In this document: positions 16,554 to 25,793 of the stretch, piece by piece
Layout of the letters: every line of letters starts with the position of its first letter
Numbering within the stretch: the stretch's first letter is position 1
NCBI GenBank assembly: GCA_035531475.1
Contig: DATKST010000063.1
Location: 1 to 64,000 of the forward strand
Length of the DNA: 64,000 nucleotides
Origin: CALCEB01 sp035531475
GTDB lineage: Bacteria; Acidobacteriota; Terriglobia; UBA7540
Reading direction: 5' to 3'
Program-made: the position numbers and the translations under genes
The notes under the pieces: model-generated
Database searches by the model: none
What the model saw: the letters and a program-made list of their open reading frames with translations, nothing else
What the model was told of the DNA's origin: nothing

Positions 16554-18826
16554 TGTTCCTCCAATTTGCGGCCTACGACCGGATCGCAATCCGAGCCGTC
16601 CCGGCTGATTCCGAAATCATCTCGAGCTTGCGCCCGGTCAGCGAAGTATGACGAGCTTCGCTCAGCTTCAAGGACAAGCCTCGGCTCACCCGTCCGCAAT
16701 GATTCGCGGATTTTCAGCGTCGCCCGCGTTGTTGCGGCAAGCGATGCAAAGGAGATGGGACTGGGAGCACCTTGGCGAATGGCTTGAATGAAGGCTCGAA
16801 GCTCAGCTTCGTGCCCTTTATCCTGGCGAATCAGCCGCAGGGTGCGGGTGCGATGTGAATCGAGGAATACACATTTTTTGAAGTCGTCCACCACCACCGT
16901 CCGCCCGTCGCCGTGCAACTCAATTCTTTCCTTGGCAAGCGTGGAAGCGCCGGTGGAGAGATAACTCAGGTGGGCCGAGGACCCATCCTCCATTTCAATC
17001 CGCGCCTCGAAGTTGTCTTCGACGCTTCCGGTGGATTGAGGCATGGGCCAAGCTTGGACTCGCACTGGAAGCGCCTGAGTCAGAAATTGGATGAAGTCCA
17101 CGAAGTGGCAAACCTCGCCAACGATGCGTCCGTGACCTTGTTCGGCATCCAGGCCCCAATGCCCGGGCGGTAAGGTTGGGACGTTGACCCGGTAAAGAAT
17201 GGAAAGCGGCCCGCGCTGTCCTTCCAGGAAGCGAGCCGATTCACGAGCCGCCCGGGAGAACCGGCGGTTGAAGCCCACCGCCAGAAGTCGTGAAGAGTCT
17301 TGGCAGGCCGATTGAATCTGGAGGATCTCCTCTTCGTTCACACACAGAGGTTTTTCGACAAAGACATGTTTGCCACGCTCCAGCCCCGCCGCAACCATCG
17401 TGGCGTGAAGATGGTGGCGAGTGGCGATGAAAACGATATCGATCCCGGGATCGGAAAGGACTTGTTCGGCTTCGGTCGCGCAGTATTCAAAACCAAAGCG
17501 GCGGGCGGCGGCGTTTGCAGAAATTCCACTGGCGTTCGCCACCCCCACCAGCTTGATTCCTTCAATTCGCCGCAGAGCCGGCAGCAGAATCGACCGGCTA
17601 AAATTACCCGCGCCGATCCACCCAATTCGAAGCTCACGTTCTTTCTGCGCTCGGTTCGGCTTCATCCGATCCTGAGCCCTCACCTGACATTTCCTTTCAA
17701 GAGGCGCCACGTGAGGATAATTCAAGACAATTCCCACGGGTCTTTCCGGCGTCCGGCCCGCCACCAAATCGTAAGCCTGCCGGGCGCGCTCGACCGGAAA
17801 GCGATGGGTAATCATCGGCAGGACGCGAATCTTTCCCGACGCAACCAGGTCCAGATACGCATCCATGTTTCGCTTCTCGGTCCACCGGACATAACCGCGC
17901 GGATAATCCCGGCCCTGTTCCTCGTAGGCCGGGTCATAACGGCCTGGCCCATAGGAGCGGGAGTAGCGGATTTGCAGTTCCTTCTTGTAATAGAGCTCGC
18001 GCGGCACATCCACGCGCACGTCCCCCACCACCACCACGATGCCGCGATCTCGCGCCAGTTCGCCGGCCAGCTCCACCGGCCGCCGGGAAGGCGTCGCCGC
18101 GGTCAGGATCACCGCATCGCAACCAGGACTGTTGCCCAATGGTTCGCGGTCTCGAACCGCCAGGCTGGAATAGGCCTCGTCAAACCCCAACTCCCGCGCC
18201 AGCAGCACGCGGTCAAGATCGGGATCAACGCCAATCACCCAGCAACCCGCCGCTTTCAGAATTTGACCGGTCAGCAGTCCGGCCAATCCCAAACCGATCA
18301 CCGCCACGCGTTCACCCACGCTCGCGCCGGCGATGCGCACGCCTTGCAAGGCGATGGCTCCCAGCGCTACAGACGCCGCCTCCTCAAAACTTACTTGGCC
18401 CGGAATCTTCACGCACAAGTTTTGCGGAACCCAGTTGACCGCGGCGTGGGCGGCAAACCCGGCGCCCGCGCATGCCACCCGATCACCTACCGAAAAGCCT
18501 TGCGCCCCGGCTCCAATCTCCATCACCGTGCCCGCGGAACTGTAGCCCAGCGGCGAAGGGATATCCATTCGGGAACGAAGCGTCGCAGCCACCTGCGCAA
18601 GACCTGTGGATCGCACGCGGCGCATCACCATGCGAATAAGTTCCGGACGCTCCACAGCTTGCCGGATCAATCCGGCCCCGCCGCGTTTGAGCATCTCGCG
18701 CTCTGTTCCATTCGAAATGAACGAAGCAACAGTCGACACCAGCAACCCGTTGGGCTGGCAACATGGCGGTGGAACGTCTTCAACCTGCACGTCACGGGAC
18801 CGCAAACTGTGAACCACTTGCTTCAC
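16550..18826 (-). CDS. Two-domain dehydrogenase: zinc-less MDR fused to GFO/IDH/MocA oxidoreductase
   Basis: A 758-residue fusion. Residues 1-375 are a medium-chain alcohol dehydrogenase-like domain with an NAD loop VIGLGLAGLLTG (near 178-183). Residues 400-720 are a GFO/IDH/MocA domain with IGWIGAGNFSRS (405-408) and VFVEKPLCV (491-493). The start is GTG 18826, with GAGGAAGGG 10 nt ahead; the frame upstream is repeat DNA. In many bacteria this fusion sits with a heparinase-like gene and a GT4 in exopolysaccharide clusters, as here. It probably oxidises or epimerises a sugar or sugar nucleotide, but the substrate is not known. Confidence 0.85.
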   Translation of the reverse strand: MKQVVHSLRSRDVQVEDVPPPCCQPNGLLVSTVASFISNGTEREMLKRGGAGLIRQAVERPELIRMVMRRVRSTGLAQVAATLRSRMDIPSPLGYSSAGTVMEIGAGAQGFSVGDRVACAGAGFAAHAAVNWVPQNLCVKIPGQVSFEEAASVALGAIALQGVRIAGASVGERVAVIGLGLAGLLTGQILKAAGCWVIGVDPDLDRVLLARELGFDEAYSSLAVRDREPLGNSPGCDAVILTAATPSRRPVELAGELARDRGIVVVVGDVRVDVPRELYYKKELQIRYSRSYGPGRYDPAYEEQGRDYPRGYVRWTEKRNMDAYLDLVASGKIRVLPMITHRFPVERARQAYDLVAGRTPERPVGIVLNYPHVAPLERKCQVRAQDRMKPNRAQKERELRIGWIGAGNFSRSILLPALRRIEGIKLVGVANASGISANAAARRFGFEYCATEAEQVLSDPGIDIVFIATRHHLHATMVAAGLERGKHVFVEKPLCVNEEEILQIQSACQDSSRLLAVGFNRRFSRAARESARFLEGQRGPLSILYRVNVPTLPPGHWGLDAEQGHGRIVGEVCHFVDFIQFLTQALPVRVQAWPMPQSTGSVEDNFEARIEMEDGSSAHLSYLSTGASTLAKERIELHGDGRTVVVDDFKKCVFLDSHRTRTLRLIRQDKGHEAELRAFIQAIRQGAPSPISFASLAATTRATLKIRESLRTGEPRLVLEAERSSSYFADRAQARDDFGISRDGSDCDPVVGRKLEEQ

Positions 18827-18856
18827 AAAAATGTGACCCTTCCTCAAAAGAGATTG

Positions 18857-18908
18857 TGTAGGGGCGGGCTTGATGCCCGCCCGCGAAAGCAAGATTCTTG
18901 CTCCTACA
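18857..18908. repeat. Family B dispersed repeat
   Basis: TGTAGGGGCGGGCTTGATGC ... ATTCTTGCTCCTACA. It lies in the 85-nt gap between two polysaccharide genes, with the GT4 stop codon 4 nt to its right. Confidence 0.7.
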
Positions 18909-18911
18909 CCT

Positions 18912-20228
18912 TCACACCGTTTCTTTCAAAGCAACCGGCAAAGAATGAATCTCCTCCGGCGCATTCCGCGCCATTTCGCCGCCTTGAACGAGGCCTCGTA
19001 GCAGTTCGAGATACGCCAGGGCCTGATCGCGGCGCGAGCACCGAGTGATGATGGCGTGTTGTCCATTTCTCCCCAGTTGACGGGCTGTTTCTGGATGGTC
19101 TGCCAAATGAAGAACGGCAGCGGCCAATGCGCCCGCATCCTCGGGCCGGACGCAGACGCCCGCCCTGGCTTCCTCCAGGATCTCCGCCGCTTCACCCTCA
19201 ACACCCAAGATGACGGGCTTCGCCGCCGCCATCGCCTCAAACATCTTGCAGGGAATTGCCGTGTGGAACACTTTGCTGGCCCGCAAAGGAACCAGGCAAA
19301 CATCCGCCGCCGCCAGATAATCGGGAACCGATTCTCGCGGAACGCAGCTCAGGATGCGCACGTTGCGCAGGTTCATTTCACGGATCTGGGCCAAGAGCTT
19401 TTCACGTCCGGCCCCGTCACCCAACAGCAGGAAGGCAACATCATGCCTGGCGCGAAGCCTGTGCGCCGCTTCCAGCACCGTCTCCAGGCGATGGGCCATG
19501 CCCAGCGTCCCGGCATAAATCGCGATGAATTGTTGGCCAAGTCCGAGGCGCCGCCGGACCTCGCGAGCCGCTGCGCCGCTTGCCGCGAAATTCCTATCCA
19601 GGAACTCCGCAGCCACACCATTACGGATCACGCTGATTTTTGACGCGGGCACTCCGTCCATCAAAAGCTTGCGGCGCTTATGTTCTCCATCCACCACAAT
19701 GTGCCCAGCCTGCTTGTAAAGAAGATTGGCCAGCCGTCCTACGGCTCGATAGAGCGCGGAGTTCTTCGCCGCTTGCCCAACCGCTTCCAGAGATTCAGGC
19801 CACAAATCCCGCACTTCAAACACAAATGGCAGGCCGGCCTGGCGAGCCACCAAATAGCCTGCGGCGCCCACCAGGATGGGGGGCGACGTTGCAATCACCA
19901 CGCCGTCCTTGGGAGCGATGCGAACTCCAGCAACGGCGGCGGACAAGGCGAAGGACAGAAAATTAGCAGACCGTTTCCAGGTGCCCCGGTTTGCCGAGGG
20001 ATAAAGCCAGGTCCGGCATACTTCCACGCCATCCATTTGCTCGCGGCAGAAGCCGGATTTCCATCGGCTTCGATACTCGGGGTGAATCCGCCCGTCAGGA
20101 TGATTGGGAAAACCCGTCAGCACCCGGACTTCATGGCCCGCTCGCGACCATTCCCGCGCCAGTTCGCTGATGCGCGCCGGCGCACAGCATTCCGGCGGAT
20201 AATATTGTGAGAGATAAAGAATCTTCAT
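18912..20228 (-). CDS. GT4 glycosyltransferase (WbuB-like)
   Basis: A 438-residue GT-B enzyme. It begins MKILYLSQYYPPECCAPARI, characteristic of WbuB-type transferases, and has FVFEVRDLWPESLEAVGQ in the acceptor half. The C-terminal half has IAIYAGTLGMAHRLETVLEA and FLLLGDGAGREKL, with the nucleotide-sugar region EAMAAAKPVILGVEGEAAEI. ATG 20228 has GGAGGGG just upstream. It should add a sugar to a lipid-linked oligosaccharide at the inner membrane. Donor and acceptor are unknown. It lies 39 nt after the heparinase-like gene. Confidence 0.88.
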   Translation of the reverse strand: MKILYLSQYYPPECCAPARISELAREWSRAGHEVRVLTGFPNHPDGRIHPEYRSRWKSGFCREQMDGVEVCRTWLYPSANRGTWKRSANFLSFALSAAVAGVRIAPKDGVVIATSPPILVGAAGYLVARQAGLPFVFEVRDLWPESLEAVGQAAKNSALYRAVGRLANLLYKQAGHIVVDGEHKRRKLLMDGVPASKISVIRNGVAAEFLDRNFAASGAAAREVRRRLGLGQQFIAIYAGTLGMAHRLETVLEAAHRLRARHDVAFLLLGDGAGREKLLAQIREMNLRNVRILSCVPRESVPDYLAAADVCLVPLRASKVFHTAIPCKMFEAMAAAKPVILGVEGEAAEILEEARAGVCVRPEDAGALAAAVLHLADHPETARQLGRNGQHAIITRCSRRDQALAYLELLRGLVQGGEMARNAPEEIHSLPVALKETV

Positions 20229-20267
20229 CACCCCTCCGCGCCTTGCCTTGGCACCAGAACTGAATTT

Positions 20268-22190
20268 TCAGTGAAGCAAAAACCTGGCATCATCGATCCG
20301 GACACAACCGCTTTCAGGAGAAAGATGCACTTCCGGAATTCGGCATTCGCCGGGACACAAGGCAAACGCCAGCATGACTGGCAACCGGCCTCGCCAAGTC
20401 CAGCGCGCAGCCTTGTTCTTCAATCGCATCCCAAACTCCGGTGAATACCAACTTTCCTCCAGGCTGAACGCCGCCGCGCCTGGCCCCAGCAAGCGGTAGC
20501 GGTACCCGGCAAAATCAATCTGCGCTTGCGGGCGGATGCAATCCGGCATGGCCTGCTTTGCAAACTCGCCCCTTACCGGCTCAACTTGGATTTGCGGATG
20601 AAAGTGGAGGGTGGATTCCACGCGATGCTCACCGCTGCCTTCCAGCAAATCCACGAACCACCAGACGCCTCCCGCCTCACGCACCACCGCGCGCGAATGG
20701 GTGATGCCGGGAGACGCGCCACAAGAGTACCGGCCTTGGACGAAGCAGTGTTGGCCACGCGCTGCGCCGGTTAACGGGCCGGGTTGGGGCCGGCGGCCCA
20801 CGCGGAAGCTCGACCAGATCTCCGCTTGGTCCTCGCCGTCAATTCGTAGCGTGTTATGAGCTGCGGTGGAGCGCTCCTTGAAGCGAACCGGATTGTCCTC
20901 GTAAGTGCTCGTGCCGCTATCCACCACCACCCGGCTTCCATGCAGGGAAAGCTCGAAGCTCAGCAGATCACAGTGTCCATGCCCAGGTTGATAAGACGGA
21001 CCCAGCGGCCCGCAATCGAACACCAGAAAACTCCGGCTCGGCTCATGGCGAATCGTGGCGTAACCGGAGGCGTTCAGAACCCGCACTTCAGCATGTCCGG
21101 AGGCGGCGCGATGGTGATGGTTGCGGTGCGTGAGGTTCTGGATGTCAGGGCGTCGCATCGCCACCGCCCGGGCGCGTTGCAGCAATTCCTGGGGCAACCG
21201 GCTCATCCCCAAGGCCGAGTCGTTTAGCAGCGGAATATCGCCGTCGGGGTGCAGCATCTCTTCAAGCCAATCACTCATCTTCAAGATGCTCTCGCGGAGA
21301 ATTGCCTCGACTTCGCCCACGTCTTCACGCCGGGCGCTGGCGGCCCCTTGCGGCCAACCGGCAAGGACGGTTTCAAGATCGAGCAAGTCCTCCAATACTT
21401 GGCCGTGATACATCGGCGACCGCTGAAAGTGCCCACCATCCTCCAGAATCTGCTCGTCAATTTCGCGCCTCAGAAGTTTCAAGCCTCGATCCAGCCAGCG
21501 ATCGCTTCCGGCTGTCTCCAACATCGTTCCCGCCAAGATCAGCGCCTTGATGTTTTTCAGCAGGTGATTGGTCAGCACGTCCTTTTCGAGGTTGGCTTTG
21601 AGGTGTTCTGCTTGTGCGGCTAGGCTGCCCATCATTTTCCGTGCCTCAGCGTCATGCCCCAGTTCTTGCATCCGCTCGGAGTGCCGCACCAGAAACTTCA
21701 GCCAATTGACGACGCGCAGTGAGAGAGGATAAGGCGCCCAACCCGGGCTTTTGCCAAAAGGATTGCGGTCAACCCAATCCAACATCATTTGCAGCGCGGA
21801 ATGAAGGAGCGGCTCATCCTGCGGTGAGGTCAGGTCAAGATTGATGTAATCAAAATAATGCAGGTGATAATCCCACAAGCGGCCGAATCCGCCGCCGGAC
21901 CAGGGAATCATCTTGGCTGCGTCAAAGTTCCGGTTCAAGAATTGGAACCGGCGATGCCGGATCATGCGCCGGGCAAGTTCCGGCTGCCATTCTGGGAAAT
22001 TCGGAATGCCCAAAGACGGGCGTAGCGCAACCCAGGCGGTTTGCACGTTGCGGCCGGAGGGAAAATAGCGGCCCGCCGCCACGGCTTGCCGCGCCGGACT
22101 CATCACGCGGCGAAGCATCCAGTGGCTGGCTTGCGGCAGGCGCAGGTGCCGCGCCGTCCGCCAATAGCGCCCCCATTCGCCCGTCTTCAC
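20268..22190 (-). CDS. Heparinase II/III-like protein (alginate lyase-type)
   Basis: A 640-residue protein starting at GTG 22190 (AGGTAGACA upstream). The N-terminal half is an alpha/alpha toroid (FGRLWDYHLHYFDYINLDLT, LTNHLLKNIKALILAG). The C-terminal half has the Hepar_II_III beta-sandwich signature YQPGHGHCDLLSFELSLHG followed by VVVDSGTSTYEDNP and RSTAAHNTLRIDGEDQAEIW. No signal peptide is seen, so it may act in the cytoplasm or during synthesis rather than as a secreted lyase. It is grouped with a GT4 and the two-domain dehydrogenase, a recurrent trio. The activity could be uronide cleavage or polymer editing. Confidence 0.85.
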   Translation of the reverse strand: MKTGEWGRYWRTARHLRLPQASHWMLRRVMSPARQAVAAGRYFPSGRNVQTAWVALRPSLGIPNFPEWQPELARRMIRHRRFQFLNRNFDAAKMIPWSGGGFGRLWDYHLHYFDYINLDLTSPQDEPLLHSALQMMLDWVDRNPFGKSPGWAPYPLSLRVVNWLKFLVRHSERMQELGHDAEARKMMGSLAAQAEHLKANLEKDVLTNHLLKNIKALILAGTMLETAGSDRWLDRGLKLLRREIDEQILEDGGHFQRSPMYHGQVLEDLLDLETVLAGWPQGAASARREDVGEVEAILRESILKMSDWLEEMLHPDGDIPLLNDSALGMSRLPQELLQRARAVAMRRPDIQNLTHRNHHHRAASGHAEVRVLNASGYATIRHEPSRSFLVFDCGPLGPSYQPGHGHCDLLSFELSLHGSRVVVDSGTSTYEDNPVRFKERSTAAHNTLRIDGEDQAEIWSSFRVGRRPQPGPLTGAARGQHCFVQGRYSCGASPGITHSRAVVREAGGVWWFVDLLEGSGEHRVESTLHFHPQIQVEPVRGEFAKQAMPDCIRPQAQIDFAGYRYRLLGPGAAAFSLEESWYSPEFGMRLKNKAARWTWRGRLPVMLAFALCPGECRIPEVHLSPESGCVRIDDARFLLH

Positions 22191-22255
22191 TGTCTACCTG
22201 CCTTGTCCGCACCGCGAAGCTTAGGATCGCCTTTCACAAGTCCGGCGATGGGTCC

Positions 22256-22381
22256 GAAGACACTGCCCTCGCCTCTGTGTCGAAGACACTGCCCTCGCCC
22301 CCTTTGGGCGACGGGTGCGAAGACACCGCTCTCGCCTCTGTGTCGAAGACGTTGCCCTCGCCCCCTTTGGGGGAGAGGGTG
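22256..22381. repeat. 63-bp tandem duplication
   Basis: Two 63-bp units (22256-22318 and 22319-22381), each built of two related halves that start GAAGACACTGCCCTCGCC or a variant. The second unit ends GGGGGAGAGGGTG and runs into a family A-like tail to 22406. The units differ at a handful of positions. No coding frame is supported. Confidence 0.7.
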
Positions 22382-22406
22382 GCGCGCCAGCGCCGGGTGA
22401 GGGGGC

Positions 22407-23234
22407 TTATGCACTGCCGTTCTCAGGAAAAGAAGCCACACGGCTTTTCCCTTGCTCCGGGCATCCCTTCCGCGCCCGCACCAGAAGGAACCATCCAAAT
22501 CGCTTCGGGACCAGACGCCGTGCCCAGCGTGGAGCAAAACCTCTCCGGCTCCAGCGCAAGTCATAAGCGGTAACGGCAGGCTCAATCGCCACGTCTTGAA
22601 ATGCTCCGAATAGCTCCCTCACTTCGCTTTGAGTGAACGCCTGGGCTCCGGGCGACTGCATGTGGCGGGCCAGCAGACTGCGCAGCGGCGCGCCCGGACG
22701 TCCGGTGAGAAGTCCATACCGCAAGTAAACCTGAAGTGCCACCAGTGAAGCGCGATGGTAAAGCATGGCGCGGCATTCACCGCCCGGTTTGAGCACGCGG
22801 TGAACCTCCGACAGCGCCCGCGCCGTGCCGGAAGTGTGATGGAGCACACCCCATGCGTACACCATGTCGAAGCTGGCCGATGCAAAAGGCATCGCTTCCG
22901 CATCCGCCTGAACCAGAGGCGCAACACCCTGATGAACCTCGACATTGCGCCGGGCCAGTTGGAGCGAGCGCAACGAGAGGTCAAGACCCACGGCCTGCGC
23001 GCCCGCCTTGCGAAAACGAGTGAAATCGGCGCCAATGCCGACACCAATCTCCAGCACGCGCCGGCCCTGCCAATTTTCAAAGCTCGCCAGCTTCAGAATG
23101 TGCGGCTCGCGCCCGTAGCGCATCCGCGCGTGCTCCCGGAAGAACTCGGTTTCGGGCAGCCCGGGATTGACTTCACTCGATCCGCAGGGGCACGAATCCC
23201 AATAATCGCGAACCGCCAGCTTGCCGCTATTCAT
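22407..23234 (-). CDS. Class I SAM-dependent methyltransferase
   Basis: A 275-residue protein from ATG 23234 (MNSGKLAVRDYWDSCPCGS). Motif I is VLEIGVGIGADF, the acidic residue at the end of strand 2 is in AVGLDLS, motif II is FDMVYAWGVLHH, and motif III is VLKPGGECRAMLYH. This is the UbiE/Coq5-like Methyltransf_11 pattern. In this locus it most likely methylates a sugar hydroxyl or a small precursor. The C-terminal 40 residues are basic and rich in aromatics. Its gene sits between two family B repeats and the tandem repeat. Confidence 0.88.
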   Translation of the reverse strand: MNSGKLAVRDYWDSCPCGSSEVNPGLPETEFFREHARMRYGREPHILKLASFENWQGRRVLEIGVGIGADFTRFRKAGAQAVGLDLSLRSLQLARRNVEVHQGVAPLVQADAEAMPFASASFDMVYAWGVLHHTSGTARALSEVHRVLKPGGECRAMLYHRASLVALQVYLRYGLLTGRPGAPLRSLLARHMQSPGAQAFTQSEVRELFGAFQDVAIEPAVTAYDLRWSRRGFAPRWARRLVPKRFGWFLLVRARKGCPEQGKSRVASFPENGSA

Positions 23235-23261
23235 GATTTCCCAGCTCTGCCCTTGAAATCC

Positions 23262-23313
23262 GTAGGGGCGACCCTTGTGGTCGCCCTCGGGCGGGCACAA
23301 GGCCCGCCCCTAC
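23262..23313. repeat. Family B dispersed repeat
   Basis: A full copy: GTAGGGGCGACCCTTGTGGT, centre CCTCGGGCGGG, and end AAGGCCCGCCCCTAC. It ends 2 nt before the stop codon of the next minus-strand gene. Confidence 0.8.
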
Positions 23314-23315
23314 GA

Positions 23316-24551
23316 TCAGAATCTAACGTCGGTCAAAACCGGGTGGGATTCGGCTCGTAGTCCGCACCCCGCCGCCACAGACTCCAGCGCTGCCACAAAC
23401 TGCGCGGCGATTTCGCCCCAATTCGGGAACTGCGCCGCCTCCTCCCGTCCTCGGGCCGCCAAGTCGCGCCGCAAAGTGGCATCTTCCATGATGCGGATCA
23501 TCGCGCCCGTCACACTTTCTACATCGAGCGGATCCACGTAAAGCGCGGCGCTGCCACAAATTTGGCGGGCAAAATCCCGGTCGCTGGTCAAAATCGGCAA
23601 CTCGTAGTTCATGGCTTCAAGATAAGTGCGGCTGAAAGATTCGAGCAGCGTCGGCAGGAGCAGTGCATCGGCGGACCCGAAAAGGCGAGGCAGTTCCGGC
23701 TGAGGAACTGTGCCTAGGTTTTGAATCTTGCCATCAAGCCCTTCGCGTTGGATGCGCTGGAGCAGGATGCGCGCTCGCGGGTGGTCGGCGGCGTCAACCG
23801 TCATCAACAAGCGTGCCCGCCGCCCGGTTGAGGCGAGCCGCTTCACTGCTTCAACGCACATTTCAATGTTCTTGTGAGGGTAGTAGCGGGCAAGGCAAAG
23901 GAAAGTGAAAGGGTCTTCGGGCTTGCGGGCACGGGCCGCTTCGCCAGGGTCATCTCCGGTCGTTGGGTGGGCACCGTGGCGCCCCGGCTCGATGGTGCGC
24001 CGGTATCTTGCCGGCGAAGGCAACCGGCCCGCGCCATTTGAAATCACGGCCACCCTTGACGGCTCCGCAAGATAAGTATTCAGGAATTGCTCTCGCATCA
24101 ATTCTGTCTCGACGGTCAGGAAAACATCCTCCGGGAGCCGCCGAAAATTCCAACGCGCGTAACGAACAATCAGCTTTTCCCGCAAAGACAGCCCGGCGCA
24201 GGCTTCGGGCGCGGGACAGACGTAAAAGGCGTTGCGCAGCGAGATGATGGCCGGCACGGTTGCGCGGCGCGGCGCAAAATTTCCCAGGCACAACAGGGCA
24301 TCCGCACGTTCTTCTTGGCAGATTTTGGGAACCGTTCGGTGCAAGAACAAGACACGCCGTAGCAGACTTCGTGGCTTCCCGTATGCCATGACCTTCATAT
24401 TCGGAGCGGCTATCGACGCATATTCCGGCGCCTGCGTTAAAATCGCCACGAACTCGTGCTCCGTATGCCTGGCAAGCGCCGGTAGAAGCTCGGAGACAAT
24501 TCCCTTTCCGCCGCCCGACGTCAGCCCCAAGCCTTCAACTACAAACTTCAT
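23316..24551 (-). CDS. GT4 glycosyltransferase
   Basis: A 411-residue GT-B protein. ATG 24551 has AAGGATG close upstream. The N-terminal segment MKFVVEGLGLTSGGGKGIVS is typical of GT4. C-terminal landmarks are FTFLCLARYYPHKNIEMCVEA, LLMTVDAADHPRAR, LPRLFGSADALLLPTLLESF and YLEAMNYELPILTSD. The EAMNYELP segment stands in for the usual EAMA.G.P. An extra basic insert (residues about 185-215) lies between the two domains. It probably adds a hexose in polymer assembly. The neighbouring genes are a methyltransferase and another GT4, each separated by a family B repeat. Confidence 0.87.
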   Translation of the reverse strand: MKFVVEGLGLTSGGGKGIVSELLPALARHTEHEFVAILTQAPEYASIAAPNMKVMAYGKPRSLLRRVLFLHRTVPKICQEERADALLCLGNFAPRRATVPAIISLRNAFYVCPAPEACAGLSLREKLIVRYARWNFRRLPEDVFLTVETELMREQFLNTYLAEPSRVAVISNGAGRLPSPARYRRTIEPGRHGAHPTTGDDPGEAARARKPEDPFTFLCLARYYPHKNIEMCVEAVKRLASTGRRARLLMTVDAADHPRARILLQRIQREGLDGKIQNLGTVPQPELPRLFGSADALLLPTLLESFSRTYLEAMNYELPILTSDRDFARQICGSAALYVDPLDVESVTGAMIRIMEDATLRRDLAARGREEAAQFPNWGEIAAQFVAALESVAAGCGLRAESHPVLTDVRF

Positions 24552-24566
24552 CGTTCATCCTTAGTA

Positions 24567-24618
24567 GTAGGGGCGACCCTTGTGGTCGCCCGAGGGCAGG
24601 CAAGAGGCCTGCCCCTAC
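24567..24618. repeat. Family B dispersed repeat supplying a stop codon
   Basis: Starts GTAGGGGCGACCCTTGTGGT and ends GAGGCCTGCCCCTAC. The TAG stop of the next gene (24615-24617 on the minus strand) lies inside the repeat, so the repeat has been incorporated at the gene's 3' end. Confidence 0.8.
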
Positions 24619-25793
24619 ATGGCCCGCACGGTGGACTCAGCTAAATTTCTTCGTTCACCCTTCACTGCCGCCAGCAGTCCCTCCGCGCAGGTGCGAGCCG
24701 AATAGGGCTTCACCCGCTCTCTACAATTCGCGCTCATGCGCGCCCGGAGTTCTGGATCTTCCAGCAGCCGCAACATTTTCGACGCCAGTTCCTCTGTGTT
24801 TCCCGGCTCTAGCCCATATCCGGTTTCGCCCTCCACAATCAGGTCATCGCAAGCTCCGGCCACGCGCGAAACCAGAGCGGGAACGCCGCAAGCAAAGGCC
24901 TCATTCACCACGAAACCCCACGCATCGCTGAAAGTGGGAAGCACCAGAATGTCCGCCAGGGCATAAAAGAAAGGCATGTTTTCGTAGGGCTGCGGGCCGG
25001 TAAAATAGACGCGATTCAAATCATGGCGCCGGCAAAACTCCTGCATGGCTTCGAGTTCCGGGCCGTGGCCAACCATCAATAAGCCAGCATCGGGCAGCCT
25101 TTGCGAAATGCGGCGGAAGGCTTCGAGCAAGACAAAGACCCCTTTTTCAACCACAAGCCTTCCGGAATACATCACCAGCCGCTCCGGCCAACCGCGTTCT
25201 GATTTCTCTCGCGCCGCGTCCACCTGTGCGGCCTTTCGCGTGAATAGCCTGTTGTCACCCCCGAACGGAGCGATAAAAATTTGCTCTTCTCGCGCCCCAA
25301 GCTGCCTCACATATTCGGCGGTTGCCTGGCCAGAAGCTCCGATGGCGTCTGCCCGCGAGACGATCCATCGCTTCAACCAATTCTTGAGCCTGCCCGGCGT
25401 GCGCTGGTCGCGCGCGTTGCTTTCCAGCCACAACACAAACCGCCGCCGCTTCGCCTTGCACCAAAGGAAGCTGGCCCAGGCCGCGAGGCTATCGTAACCG
25501 CCACAGATCACGCCAGCAGGGTTCGACCGGCGCAACAGGACAACGGCTCTCACAGCAGCGGCGGCGGATGCAAGCAGGCCGATTCCGTTAGGAGACCGGG
25601 AGAGAAAGGTCAACTCGAAATCCGTTCCTTCAAAATTCTGGTCCCAGTTTCGTCTTGGGTCTCCCGGCGCAATGAAGGCCACACGGAGCCGCCCGCCGCT
25701 GTGCTGTGCCAGCCAGTTAAATGTGGGGATGCGATACGGGGCAGGTATATTGGTTAGGGCCAGCAATCCGGCCCCTCGATTCATCGGATTCAT
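24615..25793 (-). CDS. GT4 glycosyltransferase
   Basis: A 392-residue protein; ATG 25793 chosen, ATG 25784 possible. Begins LLALTNIPAPYRIPTFNWLA. GT4 landmarks are RLVMYSGRLVVEKGVFVLLE, LLMVGHGPELEAMQEF, VYFTGPQPYENMPFFYALAD and VNEAFACGVPALVSR. The glutamate in FVVNEAF fits the conserved E of the EX7E motif. Its 5' end overlaps the upstream GT4 gene by 77 nt. The stop codon comes from a family B repeat. Likely role: sugar addition in the polymer repeat unit. Confidence 0.87.
   Translation of the reverse strand: MNPMNRGAGLLALTNIPAPYRIPTFNWLAQHSGGRLRVAFIAPGDPRRNWDQNFEGTDFELTFLSRSPNGIGLLASAAAAVRAVVLLRRSNPAGVICGGYDSLAAWASFLWCKAKRRRFVLWLESNARDQRTPGRLKNWLKRWIVSRADAIGASGQATAEYVRQLGAREEQIFIAPFGGDNRLFTRKAAQVDAAREKSERGWPERLVMYSGRLVVEKGVFVLLEAFRRISQRLPDAGLLMVGHGPELEAMQEFCRRHDLNRVYFTGPQPYENMPFFYALADILVLPTFSDAWGFVVNEAFACGVPALVSRVAGACDDLIVEGETGYGLEPGNTEELASKMLRLLEDPELRARMSANCRERVKPYSARTCAEGLLAAVKGERRNLAESTVRAM

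Noticed and set aside
17300..19048. A 582-codon open frame on the plus strand
   Set aside because: Antisense to the two-domain dehydrogenase. High GC leaves long open frames opposite real genes, and its residues are rich in R, H and Q without domains.
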